Assembly (NCBI GenBank): GCA_013360985.1
Contig: JABWAM010000029.1
Span: 1 to 15,079, forward strand
Source of the DNA: Verrucomicrobiia bacterium
Lineage (GTDB): Bacteria > Verrucomicrobiota > Verrucomicrobiia > JABWAM01
Length of the DNA stretch: 15,079 nucleotides
Reading direction: 5' to 3'
Shown here: piece after piece, positions 14,635 to 15,079 of the stretch
Position numbering within the stretch: the first letter of the stretch is position 1
How the letters are laid out: every line of letters begins with the position of its first letter
The notes under the pieces: model-generated
The model's database searches: none
The model's input: only the letters and a program-made list of their open reading frames with translations
What the model was told of the DNA's origin: nothing
Made by a program: the position numbers and the translations under genes

Positions 14635-14916
14635 GGAACGACGCGATTCTGTTCATGGGCCGCGCGACATCAAGCCGATTGCGCGTCGCGCCACGGATGC
14701 GCCGATTCAGGCCCGGGGCCGAAAGCGAGACGCGAACACCTCGGCATTCCGCGCGCGAAACGCCAACGCTCCGCATTCCCCACAAACGACGGCATCTGGC
14801 ATCGCCTCGAGACCGAAGCCGACGGAGTTTCCCAAACGCACAACCTCTTCGCTCTGGCGAAAGAAAAACGGGAACGCACCCGGCAACCGGTCAAACCGCG
14901 GGACGAAAAGTCTGTT

Positions 14917-15078
14917 TCAGACGCGAAAACGGCGGCGCCAGGCGCGGAGGCGGCTCTCGACCTGGCGCGGGCCCGGCGATCCTTCGACGGCGTCGCGGCG
15001 ATTCAGCGCGCGGCGCAGATCGAGCGCCGCCTTCGCGCACGACGGAAACTGCGGATGCGCCTTCCGCCACTCGTCCGC
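14917..15078 (-). CDS. 3' end of an unidentified gene (partial)
   Basis: A minus-strand frame enters from the right edge and ends with TGA at 14919-14917. The 53 visible residues include WRKAHPQFPSCAKAALDLRR and RQVESRLRAWRRRF. Their codons end in G or C in most positions, as in the other genes of the window, which supports real coding. The fragment is charged and helix-like; I do not recognise the family. It would be transcribed in the same direction as the dehydrogenase, with a 282-nt gap in between. An opposite-strand frame is also open here but has no start codon. Confidence 0.5.
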   Translation of the reverse strand, partial: ADEWRKAHPQFPSCAKAALDLRRALNRRDAVEGSPGPRQVESRLRAWRRRFRV

Positions 15079-15079
15079 C

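Noticed and set aside
14670..14894. 74-codon minus-strand frame between the dehydrogenase and the right-edge gene
   Set aside because: There is no ribosome binding site or recognisable domain, and codon use is unlike the neighbouring genes.

Overview
The window is about 15 kb of high-GC (roughly 65-70% in genes) bacterial chromosome. It carries mostly housekeeping genes with strongly C/G-ending codons. Gene content, a DUF4434-type sugar-associated protein, and the distinctive F-type ATP synthase proteins suggest a Verrucomicrobiota-like bacterium. That assignment rests on impression, because there is no rRNA here.

Layout, left to right: (i) the 3' part of a DUF4434 (TIM-barrel, glycosidase-like) gene that enters from the left edge; (ii) a 624-nt non-coding stretch with two GC-rich hairpins; (iii) rpsA, ribosomal protein S1 with six S1 domains, followed by a good intrinsic terminator; (iv) a complete F1Fo ATP synthase operon in the order atpB-E-F-H-A-G-D-C, without atpI; (v) a GT4-type glycosyltransferase on the minus strand, whose 3' end overlaps the 3' end of atpC tail to tail; (vi) divergent from it, a class I fumarate hydratase alpha-type subunit with no beta-subunit gene beside it; (vii) obgE (GTPase); (viii) a structured 60-bp gap and a convergent minus-strand D-isomer 2-hydroxyacid dehydrogenase; (ix) the 3' tail of an unidentified minus-strand gene leaving at the right edge.

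The atp genes together encode the proton channel (a, c), the peripheral stalk (b, delta), the catalytic hexamer (alpha, beta) and the central rotor stalk (gamma, epsilon). The c subunit carries the ion-binding Glu without the polar neighbour typical of sodium-coupled rings, so proton coupling is likely.

The most notable features are regulatory or structural. Most atp cistrons lack a Shine-Dalgarno sequence, and several have long, almost G-free, pyrimidine-rich leaders, while rpsA itself has a purine-rich ribosome binding site. The atpE cistron is bracketed by hairpins. The c and delta subunits are shorter than the classical proteins. I see no mobile element, CRISPR array, tRNA, rRNA or clearly novel multi-gene system.
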